Source of the DNA: an uncultured Prevotella sp.
GTDB taxonomy: Bacteria > Bacteroidota > Bacteroidia > Bacteroidales > Bacteroidaceae
Assembly: GCA_947304695.1 (NCBI GenBank)
Contig: CAMZBS010000013.1
Span: forward strand, 1 to 33,763
Direction: 5' to 3'
DNA length: 33,763 nt
The notes under the pieces: model-generated
Database searches by the model: none
Told to the model about the DNA's origin: nothing
Seen by the model: only the letters and a program-made list of their open reading frames with translations
Position numbers and translations under genes: made by a program
In this document: one piece after another, positions 21,999 through 30,591 of the stretch
How the letters are laid out: every line of letters begins with the position of its first letter
Numbering within the stretch: the stretch's first letter is position 1

Positions 21999-23186
21999 TT
22001 ATAGTTTATCCTTAACTGCCATAACCTCCTGGACCACCGTGCGATCCAGGAGCTTGGCATATATACGCTCAGTTATTTTAGTCGATGAGTGCCCGCAGAC
22101 CTTCGACACGATAGGAAGAGGAACATTCAGGTTGAGAAGGAGCGTTGCCCCCGTATGTCTCGCCCAGTGCGTGGTCACGGGTCGGTCAACACCCGCCTCC
22201 TTCGCCACTTCCTTGAGGTACTCGTTGTATTTTTGGTTTGTCAGAATGCCATCACCTTTCTTTCTTCTTTTCCACGTCGGCAAACCACCATATTTTTGCA
22301 GGATTTTAATGGCTCCTGGAAGCAACGGTACCAAATAATGGACGTTTGTCTTCCCTCTCCGGCCAGCAAGCACCTGCTCAAGATCCACCTGACGAATTTT
22401 TTTCAGAGAAAAAGTCGACAGATCTTCATAGGCAAGACAGGTTAAAGTTTGAAACACGAACAGGTCGCGCACCTTCTCCAAGCGTTCGCAAGACATCTTA
22501 GCCTCTCTCACCTTTTGAAATTCATCGGGGAATAGGAACTTATCGATGCCGTCGCTGTCATCACCATGATCTATCTTCACGTTGTCATACGGGTTCTTCT
22601 GAAGCAACCCCTCCTTCCGCGCGTCCAGGATGAAGGAGTTAAGGAACCTATGGTAGTTGTTCCAGCGGGATTTAGCTTTCATATCATTTTTCTTCATAAG
22701 ATGGCGGTCAAGTTCCATCACCTTGGTCTCGGTAAGGTCATAGAAACCCTTGAATTTCCCGTAATTACGAAGGAAGCGAAGGAAGCGTTCATAGCGTTCC
22801 TGGCTGTCCGCGGCCTTACCATATTTTCGTATTTTTGCACGCTCCTCGCAGAACGCAAGGAACGTCACGTCGGCCTTCTTCTTGGCCTGAAGCCGAGAAG
22901 GAATAGCGTCTATATCGATTCGCCTTTCCATGTACATCTCATAGATCACCTGCCGTACATCTATAACCAGCTGTTGCAGTTGGTGGTTGAGGACAGCAGC
23001 ATCGAAGCGGTTGACGACCATGCCATCCTTCCACTCCTTCGGGAAAACGCGTATTCGGGTTGAAAGGTACTTCGCCTTGAGGCCCCAATAGATTCGAATC
23101 TCTATCACCGCATCCTGGGTTGCTGAAGCCTTCCCATAGCGGTTGTATCTTAGCCCAACAACGGGCAGTTCAACGGGATTTCGCAT
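21999..23186 (-). CDS. Tyrosine recombinase (integrase) of the element
   Basis: A 395-residue integrase that should recombine the element's att site with the tRNA-Ser 3' end. An N-terminal arm-binding-like part (1-105) is followed by a SAM-like core-binding domain (about 106-205) and the catalytic domain. His340 and Arg343 (THWARHTG), the later His in GHSSTKI and the nucleophile Tyr376 (ERIYAKLL) are present. The position of the first catalytic Arg (normally LRxxDL) is Ala252 in TCLAYEDLSTF. Loss of this Arg is known from Bacteroides integrases such as IntDOT. The gene overlaps the upstream HTH gene by 17 nt and lies beside attR and the target tRNA. Confidence 0.9.
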   Translation of the reverse strand: MRNPVELPVVGLRYNRYGKASATQDAVIEIRIYWGLKAKYLSTRIRVFPKEWKDGMVVNRFDAAVLNHQLQQLVIDVRQVIYEMYMERRIDIDAIPSRLQAKKKADVTFLAFCEERAKIRKYGKAADSQERYERFLRFLRNYGKFKGFYDLTETKVMELDRHLMKKNDMKAKSRWNNYHRFLNSFILDARKEGLLQKNPYDNVKIDHGDDSDGIDKFLFPDEFQKVREAKMSCERLEKVRDLFVFQTLTCLAYEDLSTFSLKKIRQVDLEQVLAGRRGKTNVHYLVPLLPGAIKILQKYGGLPTWKRRKKGDGILTNQKYNEYLKEVAKEAGVDRPVTTHWARHTGATLLLNLNVPLPIVSKVCGHSSTKITERIYAKLLDRTVVQEVMAVKDKL

Positions 23187-23442
23187 ACAAATAATTATTT
23201 AGCAGGTCTGAGCGCTTATAGAGCACTCTTCCCTGGCTGTTATTACCAACTTTGACCCGAGGCAAGTTAAGAGATCTAAGATAGCTGGGGGATAAGCCCA
23301 GGATACGGGCCGCCTCCCTGCTGTCTACCAGTTCCTCATCGTTGCCACCGACCAGATTATTCTCCCTCAGGTGCTTTACCACCATCTGTGCCGTTGTGCT
23401 GGCCACAAGCTCAGCAAACCGCTGCATTTCTTCTTTTTTCAT
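23170..23442 (-). CDS. HTH protein, excisionase-like
   Basis: A 90-residue DNA-binding protein, probably the recombination directionality factor or a regulator of the integrase. The helix-turn-helix is LVDSREAARILGLSPSYLRSL (about 38-58), followed by a wing-like RVLYKRSDLLNNYL, as in MerR/Xis-type excisionases. I chose the ATG at 23442 (MKKEEMQRF), which gives a normal length; a frame from 23535 would add an implausible Cys/Phe-rich leader that runs over an operator-like repeat. It overlaps the integrase start by 17 nt and should be translationally coupled. Confidence 0.78.
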   Translation of the reverse strand: MKKEEMQRFAELVASTTAQMVVKHLRENNLVGGNDEELVDSREAARILGLSPSYLRSLNLPRVKVGNNSQGRVLYKRSDLLNNYLYAKSR

Positions 23443-23522
23443 ACACGTTCGCGCTTTAAAAAAAATCATGCCGCAAAGAAAACACTTTTTGTCCGAAGGG
23501 CCGTTTTTTACATAAAAAAAGT

Positions 23523-23545
23523 CGTATTTTAACACATTTACGACC
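23523..23545. repeat. 23-bp operator-like repeat, copy 2
   Basis: CGTATTTTAACA then CATTTACGACC. With the flanking GT it carries inverted ends GTCGTA (23521-23526) and TACGAC (23539-23544). It lies about 80-100 bp upstream of the HTH gene start and covers the stop codon of the small gene at 23538-23768. Copy 1 lies upstream of the relaxase gene (18641-18663). Confidence 0.75.
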
Positions 23546-23768
23546 CAAAGGGTGTTTTAATTGTTAAAATTGAGTCAGAAGGGGCTAAACCGCCCTTAAT
23601 ATTTTCATGCATAAGTTCCGCTGCCAGCATTGTGAGGTCAACGACTTTAGCATCAACGTTCTCCGCTCCATCACACATAGAAAAAGTTGTCTGAACAGAG
23701 CTGCCTTCAATTTTCACGACAACTATAAAAGTTGCCTCCATGACGTTCTTTTTCATTTTTTCTTTCAT
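23538..23768 (-). CDS. Small unknown protein at the right end of the element
   Basis: I do not recognise this 76-residue product. The mature sequence is plausible as a small folded protein (EATFIVVVKIEGSSVQTTF, DLTMLAAELMHENI) with alternating hydrophobic strands and one helix, and the frame is open with an A-rich upstream region. It is the first gene at the integrase end and ends just before the HTH gene's control region. Start could also be the ATG four codons in (MKKNVMEA). Codon evidence is weak at this length. Confidence 0.5.
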   Translation of the reverse strand: MKEKMKKNVMEATFIVVVKIEGSSVQTTFSMCDGAENVDAKVVDLTMLAAELMHENIKGGLAPSDSILTIKTPFGS

Positions 23769-23969
23769 AGTAGTAATAGTTCAATAATTAATATAACAAA
23801 TCTCTAACACGTATTTCATTACTTTATGATGTATGTTCATCACTCATCTCACATAAAAAATTTGAGGTTGTTGATTCTATAACAATCTCATTGTCAGAGT
23901 GTTGCAATCATAAAGCATTGACAATCAGGCACAAAAAAAAGGGAACCTGACTGATTCCCTTTAAGTTAA
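23769..23969. other. Right-end non-coding region of the element
   Basis: About 200 bp of AT-rich DNA between the first small gene and attR. GTCAGAGTGTTG at 23893-23904 is the inverted complement, with one mismatch, of CAACACTCTAAC at 16876-16887 near attL; these could be integrase arm-type or excisionase sites. The tRNA terminator lies at its right end. Confidence 0.45.
23933..23960 (-). terminator. Terminator of tRNA-Ser supplied by the element
   Basis: On the minus strand GGGAA, an 8-nt loop, TTCCC and a run of eight Ts follow the tRNA 3' end. It lies inside the element, replacing the host terminator displaced to 16784-16817. Confidence 0.75.
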
Positions 23970-23990
23970 TTTTGCGGAGAGACCGGGATT
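23970..23990. repeat. attR: 21-bp repeat inside the intact tRNA-Ser
   Basis: Identical to attL at 16814-16834; it covers the tRNA acceptor 3' strand and part of the T arm plus a TTTTG flank. Confidence 0.9.
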
Positions 23991-24062
23991 CGAACCCGGG
24001 ATACGCTTTTGACGTATACACGCTTTCCAGGCGTGCCTCTTCAGCCACTCGAGCATCTCTCC
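23975..24062 (-). tRNA. tRNA-Ser (anticodon GGA)
   Basis: On the minus strand GGAGAGA (acceptor) pairs with TCTCTCC, followed by the discriminator G. The anticodon stem-loop is GCCTGGAAAGC, with anticodon GGA. There is a long variable arm (GTATACGTCAAAAGCGTATC) and the T loop GGTTCGAATCC; length 88 with the discriminator. CCA is not encoded, as is usual in Bacteroidota. The gene is the target of the mobile element and remains intact. Confidence 0.95.
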
Positions 24063-24079
24063 TTGCTGAAAAGCGGGTG

Positions 24080-24108
24080 CAAAGGTAATAAAAAAAGTGA
24101 AGAGCAAA
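24080..24108 (-). promoter_or_regulatory. Promoter of tRNA-Ser
   Basis: On the minus strand TTTG (24108-24105), a 17-nt spacer and TACCTTTG (24087-24080). The predicted start near 24073 is about 10 nt before the tRNA 5' end. Confidence 0.65.
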
Positions 24109-24146
24109 GAGCGAAGGGCGAAGAATGACCTTTTTTTTAATATTCT

Positions 24147-24932
24147 TTATAACTTCACGCCCAGCACGCGCTCCACATTCTCGCAGGTGATGCGGCTCAT
24201 TTCCTCTTCACTCACTCCGTAAGCATCGGACATTTTCCTGAGCACATGGGCCACGAAGGCGGGCTCGTTGCGCTGCCCACGACAGGGCACGGGGGCCATG
24301 TAGGGCGAATCGGTCTCGAGGACGACGCGGCTCAGGGGCACAACGGCGGGCAGCACTTCGGGCAGATGGCTCTTCTTGAACGTGAGCACACCGCCGATGC
24401 CCAACACGAAACGTTCGAACTGAAGCAACTCCTCGGCCTCATGGGCATTGCCAGTGAAGCAGTGAAACACGCCTCCGGGCAGGTCAGCGGCATAGCGGCG
24501 CAGAATGGCAACCAGCTCGTTCTGGGCCTTGCGACAGTGAATCATTAGGGGCAGGCGGGTCTCAACAGACCACTGCACCTGCTGCTCGAAGGCGGCCAGC
24601 TGCTCCTGCTCGAACTCGCGGCTCCAGTAGAAGTCGAGGCCCACCTCGCCGATGGCAATGGGATGCGACGGATGGTGGACGAGCGGGGCTATCCCGGACA
24701 GCACTTCGCGCCAATCGGCCCGCACTTCCTCGGGATGCAGGCCCACCATAGGATAGAGATAACCAGGATAGCGGCTGCACAGACTCAGGATGCGCTCAGA
24801 AGAGGGAAGGTCAATGGCAGGCACAAGCATGGCCGCACAACCAACCTCTTGGGCCCGCTGAATCACGGCATCGCGGTCGGCATTGAACTCCTCGCCGTCG
24901 ATGTGGGTATGGGTGTCAATAAAGCGAATCAT
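24147..24932 (-). CDS. TatD family metal-dependent hydrolase
   Basis: A 261-residue TIM-barrel hydrolase of the TatD/YcfH group, cytosolic, with nuclease or deacylase-like activity in studied members. Metal ligands are in the expected order: DTHTHID (6-12), IGEVGLDFYW (Glu near 94), MIHCRKA (His near 131), FHCFTG (His near 157) and ETDSPYMAP (Asp near 207). Length is normal. It ends a leftward operon after the TonB-domain and polyprenyl synthetase genes, 5 nt after the latter's stop. Confidence 0.9.
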   Translation of the reverse strand: MIRFIDTHTHIDGEEFNADRDAVIQRAQEVGCAAMLVPAIDLPSSERILSLCSRYPGYLYPMVGLHPEEVRADWREVLSGIAPLVHHPSHPIAIGEVGLDFYWSREFEQEQLAAFEQQVQWSVETRLPLMIHCRKAQNELVAILRRYAADLPGGVFHCFTGNAHEAEELLQFERFVLGIGGVLTFKKSHLPEVLPAVVPLSRVVLETDSPYMAPVPCRGQRNEPAFVAHVLRKMSDAYGVSEEEMSRITCENVERVLGVKL

Positions 24933-24937
24933 AAGCC

Positions 24938-25912
24938 TCAGAACTCACGCTTCATCATGGCGGCAATGTACTGGCGCAGGGCGGCTTTGCGTTCTTCGGC
25001 TACGGCCACCTGGTCGAGGTGCTTGCAGGCCTCGTTGAAATAATGGTTTATCTTCTCCTCACACAGACTGCGGATGCCTATCTCGTCGTAGAGGCGCGTC
25101 ACGGCGGCAATCTTCTCCTGACGGTCAAAGGTGGGCGCACTGATCCAGCGCGACAGCTCGGCACGCTGGCGGTCGTCGGCACGGTTGAAGGCGTTGATGA
25201 GCATATAGGTCTTCTTGTTGGACGTGATATCACCGCCAATGGCCTTGCCAAACACCTTCGGGTCGCCGTAGACATCGAGCAGGTCGTCCTGCAACTGGAA
25301 GGCCAGTCCTGTCTGCTCGCCGACGCGGTAGAGCAGGTCGGCATCGTCACTGGAGGCTCCTGCCAGCAGGGCACCCATCTTCAGCGCACAAGCCAGCAGG
25401 ACGCTGGTCTTGAGGCGAATCATCTCGATGTATTCAGCCTCGGCAACATCAGTGCGCGTCTCGAAGCTCACGTCGTACTCCTGTCCCTCCATAATCTCAA
25501 GGGCGGTCTCAGAGAAGAGGCTGAGCACCGAGGGCAGGCGGTCGTCGGCACACCGGGCCATGAGCCGATAGGCCAGGATGAGCATAGCGTCGCCAGAGAG
25601 AATGGCCTTGTTGGCATTCCAGCGGCGGTGAACGGTAGCATGACCACGCCGCATGTCGGCATTGTCCATCAGGTCGTCGTGCAACAGGGTGTAGTTGTGG
25701 AAGGTCTCAAGTCCCAGTGCCTGCGGCATGATGGTCTCAGGGTCGTCACGGAAGAGGCTGTAGGCCAGCATCATGAGCACGGGACGGATGCGCTTGCCGC
25801 CCAGCGCAAGGACGTAACTGATGGGTTCGTAGAGCGATGCGGGCTCCCGGTCGTAGGGCAACGAAGCGAGGGCGTCGTTAACTTTCTGAAGTAGTTCTTC
25901 TGCTTTATTCAT
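24938..25912 (-). CDS. Polyprenyl (isoprenyl) diphosphate synthase
   Basis: A 324-residue all-helical trans-prenyltransferase that condenses IPP onto allylic diphosphates to give farnesyl-, geranylgeranyl- or longer products, for menaquinone or other isoprenoids. It has GGKRIRP (38-44), the first aspartate-rich motif DDLMD (79-83) followed by RRG, and the second, LQDDLLD, near 212. The residues before the first motif, FHNYTLLHDD, include bulky Tyr/Thr at the chain-length gate, so short-chain products are likely, but this is inference. It lies between the TonB-domain gene (8 nt gap) and tatD (5 nt gap). An ispH gene elsewhere in the window supplies the same pathway. Confidence 0.9.
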   Translation of the reverse strand: MNKAEELLQKVNDALASLPYDREPASLYEPISYVLALGGKRIRPVLMMLAYSLFRDDPETIMPQALGLETFHNYTLLHDDLMDNADMRRGHATVHRRWNANKAILSGDAMLILAYRLMARCADDRLPSVLSLFSETALEIMEGQEYDVSFETRTDVAEAEYIEMIRLKTSVLLACALKMGALLAGASSDDADLLYRVGEQTGLAFQLQDDLLDVYGDPKVFGKAIGGDITSNKKTYMLINAFNRADDRQRAELSRWISAPTFDRQEKIAAVTRLYDEIGIRSLCEEKINHYFNEACKHLDQVAVAEERKAALRQYIAAMMKREF

Positions 25913-25920
25913 AATACAAA

Positions 25921-26607
25921 TTACATTTTAAATACAATGGGGATGCAGACCTTTGTACGGCAGGGGTGGCCGTCGATGGCTCCTGCCGTCCAACGGGGCA
26001 TCATGCGAAGCACACGCAGCGTCTCGCCGTCGCAAGGAGGACTGAGCGAGCGGACAATGCGCACATCGGTGATGGAGCCGTCCTTGTTGACAATGAACTC
26101 GGCCACCACCCTGCCCTGCACGCGGCGCGACTGGGCGGCGGCAGGATATTTCAGGTTGCGCGTGAGCCACTTGATGAACTCCAGCTGGCCACCGGGAAAC
26201 TGCGGGAGGTCGTCGACCGTCTCTTCCACCTTGTCTTCGGTCTGAGGCTTCTCTTCCTCGGTGTTCTCCTCCGGCAGGTCGTCGACGGCATCGCCCTCAA
26301 GGGGCTGCTGCTGACGCTGCTCTTCTTCAACGGGCAACTCCTCGTCGTCGGTCACCTTCAGCTTCAGCGTGGGCTCAGGCTCAGCCTTCGGAGCCATAGC
26401 CAGTTCGTTTTCAGGCCGCAACAGGGGCGGCAGCTCTTCGTCGATGGTCAGCTGCTCCAGCAGTTCGGGGTCGTCAAGGGGGTCGTCGGGCGTAATCGTC
26501 ATCTCTAACGCTACAAAAAGTCCTGCCAATGCCACCACCAGCCCGATGAGGAAGCCGGGCAGGCGCATTTTCTCAAGATCGGCCTTCGAACTCTTCTTCG
26601 TTTCCAT
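25921..26607 (-). CDS. TonB C-terminal domain protein (energy transducer type)
   Basis: A 228-residue inner-membrane protein with one N-terminal membrane helix (about 17-35: LPGFLIGLVVALAGLFVAL). An acidic, Glu/Pro-rich periplasmic linker follows (about 40-140), then a TonB C-terminal domain (about 140-228: FPGGQLEFIKWLTRNLKYPA, then GRVVAEFIVNKDGSITDV). It could pass proton-motive-force energy to outer-membrane TonB-dependent transporters. The linker is acidic rather than the usual Pro/Lys type, and the ExbB/ExbD partners are not nearby. It is first in a leftward operon with the prenyl synthase and tatD. Confidence 0.88.
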   Translation of the reverse strand: METKKSSKADLEKMRLPGFLIGLVVALAGLFVALEMTITPDDPLDDPELLEQLTIDEELPPLLRPENELAMAPKAEPEPTLKLKVTDDEELPVEEEQRQQQPLEGDAVDDLPEENTEEEKPQTEDKVEETVDDLPQFPGGQLEFIKWLTRNLKYPAAAQSRRVQGRVVAEFIVNKDGSITDVRIVRSLSPPCDGETLRVLRMMPRWTAGAIDGHPCRTKVCIPIVFKM

Positions 26608-26649
26608 AATAAAATCTGAAAACCTGCGTTATTATACAGAATACGGCTG

Positions 26650-26657
26650 CAAAAGTA
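26650..26657 (-). promoter_or_regulatory. -7 element for the TonB-domain operon
   Basis: TACTTTTG on the minus strand, followed by GC, 43 bp upstream of the start codon. The nearest TTTG upstream is at 24-nt spacing, which is too long, so the -33 element is uncertain. Confidence 0.5.
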
Positions 26658-26701
26658 CGAATAAAATCATGATTCATGGTTCAAAATCCGTAACTTTTTT
26701 C

Positions 26702-26709
26702 TAACTTTG
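26702..26709 (+). promoter_or_regulatory. -7 element for porQ-cmk
   Basis: TAACTTTG matches TAnnTTTG, 24 bp before the porQ start codon. No clear -33 element. Confidence 0.5.
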
Positions 26710-26733
26710 TGCCGTTATTAAGGATATTTAAAG

Positions 26734-27678
26734 ATGAAGAAATATGTTTTCACCGCCCTGGCAGCCCTTCTCGCGCTTCTTGCCGAAGCCCAGGAGAGCC
26801 AGACGGCCTTCACCTTCCTGCGACTGCCCGTCAGTGCCCACGTGGCAGCCCTGGGCGGCGACAACATAACCATTGCCGACGACGATGCCACGCTCGTCTT
26901 CCACAACCCGGCACTCATCCAGATGACAGCCGACCGCACGATGAACCTGAACATGATGACCTATATGGAAGGAACCGTCACAGGCAGTGCCGCCTACGTC
27001 AAGGCTATCGGCGACAGAGGAACATGGGCGGCCAGCGGACGCTATATGAACTATGGCAGCATCAAGGAAACCAACGCGCAGGGAGAGGCCACCGGCACCT
27101 TCAGTGCCCACGACCTGGCATTGGGAGGCTCGTTTGCCTACGGCCTCACAGAGCGCATCAGCGGCGGTATCACGGCCAAGCTGATTGCATCCTACATTGG
27201 CAACTTCAGCGCAATGGCGGCTGGCGTAGACCTGGGATTGAACTATTTTGACGAGGAACACGACCTGAGCATATCGGCGGTGGCACGCAACCTGGGCGGA
27301 CAAATCAAGGCATACGAGGACGACTTTGAGCGCATTCCGCTCGACCTCCAGCTGGGCGTGACGAAACGGCTTGTGGGCTCACCTCTGCGCTTCTCGGCCA
27401 CGCTGGTAAGACTGAACGACTGGGAGTACGGGCTCGGCAAGCATTTCGTGCTGGGTGCCGACCTGATGCTGGGTGAACAGTTCTATCTGGCTGCCGGATA
27501 CAACGCACTGCGCTCGGCCGAAATGAAAATCACCAACGGTGAGGAAGAAAGCAACCACGGGGCCGGGCTCTCCTTCGGCGGCGGCATCATGCTCGAAAGA
27601 CTGAAGCTCCACGTGGCCTACGCCAAATATCACGTCAGTGCCCCTTCACTGCTCATAAACTTCAGCTACATATTATGA
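26734..27678 (+). CDS. porQ: Type IX secretion system protein PorQ
   Basis: A 314-residue outer-membrane beta-barrel-type protein of the PorQ/PorV (FadL-like) family needed for type IX secretion. A signal peptide (1-19) is followed by [20 protein letters not shown] and [14 protein letters not shown], the conserved PorQ opening. Alternating amphipathic strands continue to the C-terminal [10 protein letters not shown], a typical barrel end. Length fits the family. Its stop codon overlaps the cmk start (ATGA), an arrangement I recall from other Bacteroidales. Its presence agrees with the several sorting-like C-terminal tails in secreted proteins of this window. Confidence 0.88.
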   Translation: MKKYVFTALAALLALLAEAQESQTAFTFLRLPVSAHVAALGGDNITIADDDATLVFHNPALIQMTADRTMNLNMMTYMEGTVTGSAAYVKAIGDRGTWAASGRYMNYGSIKETNAQGEATGTFSAHDLALGGSFAYGLTERISGGITAKLIASYIGNFSAMAAGVDLGLNYFDEEHDLSISAVARNLGGQIKAYEDDFERIPLDLQLGVTKRLVGSPLRFSATLVRLNDWEYGLGKHFVLGADLMLGEQFYLAAGYNALRSAEMKITNGEEESNHGAGLSFGGGIMLERLKLHVAYAKYHVSAPSLLINFSYIL

Positions 27679-28373
27679 AAAAGATTACTATCGCCATCGA
27701 CGGCTTCTCGTCGTGCGGAAAAAGCACGATGGCCAAGGAACTGGCACGCCGACTGGGCTACATCTACGTCGACACGGGAGCCATGTACCGAAGCGTGACC
27801 CTCTTCGCTATGCAACACGACCTGTTCCTGCCCGACGGAACCATCCGCGAGAAAGAGTTACAGGCACTGATGCCACAAATTGAAATCAGCTTTAAGCTCA
27901 ACGCCAAGACGGGACGGCCCGACACGTGGCTGAACGGCAGTTGCGTGGAACAGGAAATTCGTTCGCTCGAGGTGAGCAACCACGTGAGCCCCATTGCCGC
28001 CCTACCCTTTGTGCGCAGCGCAATGGTAACCCAGCAACAGCAGATGGGAACCGGAAAAGGCATCGTGATGGACGGACGCGACATCGGCACAACGGTCTTT
28101 CCCGATGCCGAACTGAAAATATTCGTCACCGCCAGTGCCGAGGTGCGCGCACAGCGCCGCTACGACGAGCTGAAGCAGAAGGGAATGCCCGCCGACTTCA
28201 ACGATATACTGAAAAACGTGGAGGAGCGCGACTATATTGATTCACACCGCGAAGTGTCGCCCCTCAGGCAGGCTCCCGACGCACTGGTACTCGACAACAG
28301 CCACATGACCATAGACCAGCAGAACGAGTGGCTCATGGAGCAGTTTGAGAAAGCAGTCAACGCTCAATCCTGA
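27675..28373 (+). CDS. cmk: Cytidylate kinase
   Basis: A 232-residue cytosolic enzyme phosphorylating CMP and dCMP to the diphosphates. The P-loop is GFSSCGKST (10-18); [14 protein letters not shown] follows as the nucleotide-monophosphate-binding segment, and [17 protein letters not shown] and [13 protein letters not shown] (lid) are typical. The start overlaps the porQ stop by 4 nt. The 3' end overlaps the convergent S8 protease gene by 17 nt, so the two messages share complementary ends. Confidence 0.95.
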   Translation: MKKITIAIDGFSSCGKSTMAKELARRLGYIYVDTGAMYRSVTLFAMQHDLFLPDGTIREKELQALMPQIEISFKLNAKTGRPDTWLNGSCVEQEIRSLEVSNHVSPIAALPFVRSAMVTQQQQMGTGKGIVMDGRDIGTTVFPDAELKIFVTASAEVRAQRRYDELKQKGMPADFNDILKNVEERDYIDSHREVSPLRQAPDALVLDNSHMTIDQQNEWLMEQFEKAVNAQS

Positions 28374-30588
28374 CAAGCGCAGACCCCGCACACTGAGAAT
28401 CGCCGCTGACCTGCAAGGCATAGACGCCAGAAGGAAGCAACGGCAGAACGACGCTCACATCGGTGCTCCCCGGAACAACGGTGGCTGAGAGTCGTTGCTG
28501 ACCCGTAAGGGTATAAAGACGAAGCGTCAAAGGCGAATGGTGAAGGGGAAGTGAGGAAAGGTGCAGCCGACCGTCACTCACGGTGACACGAAGTGGTGTG
28601 GGCTGCTCAGCAAGCGAAGGGATGTTGCTGCTGATGCCGAGCACGTCGAGCAGACCACGATAAACGTCAATCTCGCCCCAGCCCCAATCGTTGTTGGGAT
28701 AGGTGAGCGAGGAATCGGAACGACGACTGGTGCGACTGATCACGTCGAGCACTTGGCGGGGGGTCAGCGTGGGGCAGGCCTGCAGCCACAAGGCCACAGC
28801 ACCGCCTACGACAGGAGCCGCCATCGAGGTGCCGGTGTTAGCACCCCAAGCGTAAGTACGTCCCCGAAAGGGGAAGTGGGCAACATGCCAGTTGGTCTCA
28901 TCAGGGGTGGAGTGACGTTCCAGATAGTAGCTGCTGTAAGCCGACAGAATGTTTACGCCAGGGGCCATCACGTCGGGCTTCATGCGCCCGTCGAGCGTAG
29001 GCCCCTTAGAAGAGAAGGCACCAAGACTGCCGTTGCCGCCGGTTTCGAACTCAACATACTCCCCCAGATGGTTCACGAAACTGGTGCGCCAGGTGGTGGC
29101 TCCCACACAGATGACAGACGGCGATGAGGAGGGAGAATAGATGGTGTGCGTGGACTCACCGGCACAGAGTTCGGGATTCAGGACATTGGTCTCAAGACTG
29201 GCACTGATACGGTGGAACTCGACATCGGCCTCACTGCCCAACACCTCAAGCGACACGAAGAACGAAGAGGCATGACCCAACGAACCAGGCGTGAGACGCT
29301 TCAGGTTCACATCGTAGCAGGTGGTCAGGGCATCATAGCAGGAAGGATAGGCGTGGGCCTCAAAGGCCACAGGTAAGCCGAAGATTGTAAGACTGTCGGT
29401 GAAGAGCGAATCGGGGCAGGCATCAACCTGCGAGGTGTTTACAACAAGGGTGTCGGTAGCCGAACCGTGATAAGCCACCACGCGAATGGCAAAAGGCTGG
29501 GGCGAAGACAGCGTGAAGTCTACAAAGCCATTGCCGCCATAGAGGAAGGTGCCCGCCGACGACTGGCCTGCGGGCTTGCGGAACCAGGCTTTGATTTTCC
29601 CCTGATTGCCTGCCGCTGCCACAAGAATGCGGCCCGGACCAACAAGGCTGTCGATCATTTCGTAATAAAGCAGGTCGTCGCCACGGAGATCCTCAAAACT
29701 GCCCTCACTGAACGAGACCACACAGGGCTGTCCGCAAGAAGCAGCATAGTCGAAGATGTACTTGAAGCCTAAGGCATCGGTAGCGTAGGTGTACTTATAA
29801 AGATTGTCAGGAGAGATAAGATGTGTGTTCTCAGTAGTTCCGTTGGCTACCACGCAGATGTCGCTCTCAGGAGCCATTCCCCGATAGGGCGAATCGTAGC
29901 CGCTGCCAGCGGCGATGCCCAGCACATGGGTGCCGTGAGTCTGCTCATAACCGTCGTAGGAATGGCCAACGGCCAGCAAATCATCCTGAGTAACATAGTC
30001 GCGCCCCACATAGAGGCTGCTCTCCAGCGTGTCGGGCGACAGCATGTCCCAGAACCTGCGGATGCGGTAATGCTGCGCTTCAGCATCGTAGAAAGTAGGA
30101 TGGGTAAGGTCGAAGCCAATATCCATGATGCCCAGCACCACCCCTCGGCCAGTATAAGCCTGAGGAAGCTGAAAGCCGGAATAGACGGGCTGGGCACCGA
30201 TGCAAAGGGCGGTGGTGTCCATCAGCGCATGACCCGACGGCTGTGCTTCAATACGGCTCACACGCTCATCGAGTGACAACCCGGGCAGCTGACTCAAAGG
30301 AATATTGGCAATACTGATGGTTCCCACACGGGTCAGCGGCTGGCAATGATGGGAAAGGAGCACTGAGTCGGCATTACCGTCGATGCGCACAAAGGCACAA
30401 ACAGAAGCAGGATAAGACGTAAGAGATGAGCGGTGGGAGGCAAACGGCGAAGGATAGACATGACTCCGCACCAGTTTGCGCAACATGGGCGACATTTTCC
30501 CCCAACGCGGAGTCTGCGCCCCTGCGGAGCTTGCAAACAGCAAACAGTGAATAACGAAAAGTACAGCCAGTAATTTCTCAATTCTCAT
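28357..30588 (-). CDS. Exported subtilisin-like (S8) serine protease
   Basis: A 743-residue secreted protease with signal peptide 1-24 (ending AGA-Q). The catalytic triad is Asp156 (GIMDIGFD), His218 ([12 protein letters not shown]) and Ser588 ([11 protein letters not shown]). The roughly 370 residues between His and Ser are longer than in simple subtilisins and contain an inserted beta-rich domain (about 320-490). The last 80 residues ([16 protein letters not shown]...[12 protein letters not shown]) resemble a type IX sorting domain, implying surface display or release. It is the last gene of a tight operon, 3 nt after ispH, and converges on cmk. Confidence 0.9.
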   Translation of the reverse strand: MRIEKLLAVLFVIHCLLFASSAGAQTPRWGKMSPMLRKLVRSHVYPSPFASHRSSLTSYPASVCAFVRIDGNADSVLLSHHCQPLTRVGTISIANIPLSQLPGLSLDERVSRIEAQPSGHALMDTTALCIGAQPVYSGFQLPQAYTGRGVVLGIMDIGFDLTHPTFYDAEAQHYRIRRFWDMLSPDTLESSLYVGRDYVTQDDLLAVGHSYDGYEQTHGTHVLGIAAGSGYDSPYRGMAPESDICVVANGTTENTHLISPDNLYKYTYATDALGFKYIFDYAASCGQPCVVSFSEGSFEDLRGDDLLYYEMIDSLVGPGRILVAAAGNQGKIKAWFRKPAGQSSAGTFLYGGNGFVDFTLSSPQPFAIRVVAYHGSATDTLVVNTSQVDACPDSLFTDSLTIFGLPVAFEAHAYPSCYDALTTCYDVNLKRLTPGSLGHASSFFVSLEVLGSEADVEFHRISASLETNVLNPELCAGESTHTIYSPSSSPSVICVGATTWRTSFVNHLGEYVEFETGGNGSLGAFSSKGPTLDGRMKPDVMAPGVNILSAYSSYYLERHSTPDETNWHVAHFPFRGRTYAWGANTGTSMAAPVVGGAVALWLQACPTLTPRQVLDVISRTSRRSDSSLTYPNNDWGWGEIDVYRGLLDVLGISSNIPSLAEQPTPLRVTVSDGRLHLSSLPLHHSPLTLRLYTLTGQQRLSATVVPGSTDVSVVLPLLPSGVYALQVSGDSQCAGSALVRIER

Positions 30589-30591
30589 TTC

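Larger units (their letters stand above)
16814..23990. mobile_element. Integrative and mobilizable element (about 7.2 kb) in tRNA-Ser(GGA)
   Basis: The element is bounded by 21-bp direct repeats of the tRNA-Ser 3' end, keeps an intact tRNA at its right end, and carries from right to left a small unknown protein, HTH/excisionase-like protein, tyrosine integrase, unknown protein, DUF3987 ATPase, Toprim primase-like protein and MobV-like relaxase, all on the minus strand. No conjugation (tra) or resistance genes are present, so transfer would need a helper element. The organisation resembles Bacteroides NBU-type mobilizable units. Its DNA is visibly more AT-rich with less biased codon use than the host genes on either side. 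Confidence 0.9.

Noticed and set aside
25019..25894. 291-codon plus-strand frame over the prenyl synthase gene
   Set aside because: Shadow of a gene with clear aspartate-rich motifs on the other strand; no recognisable features.
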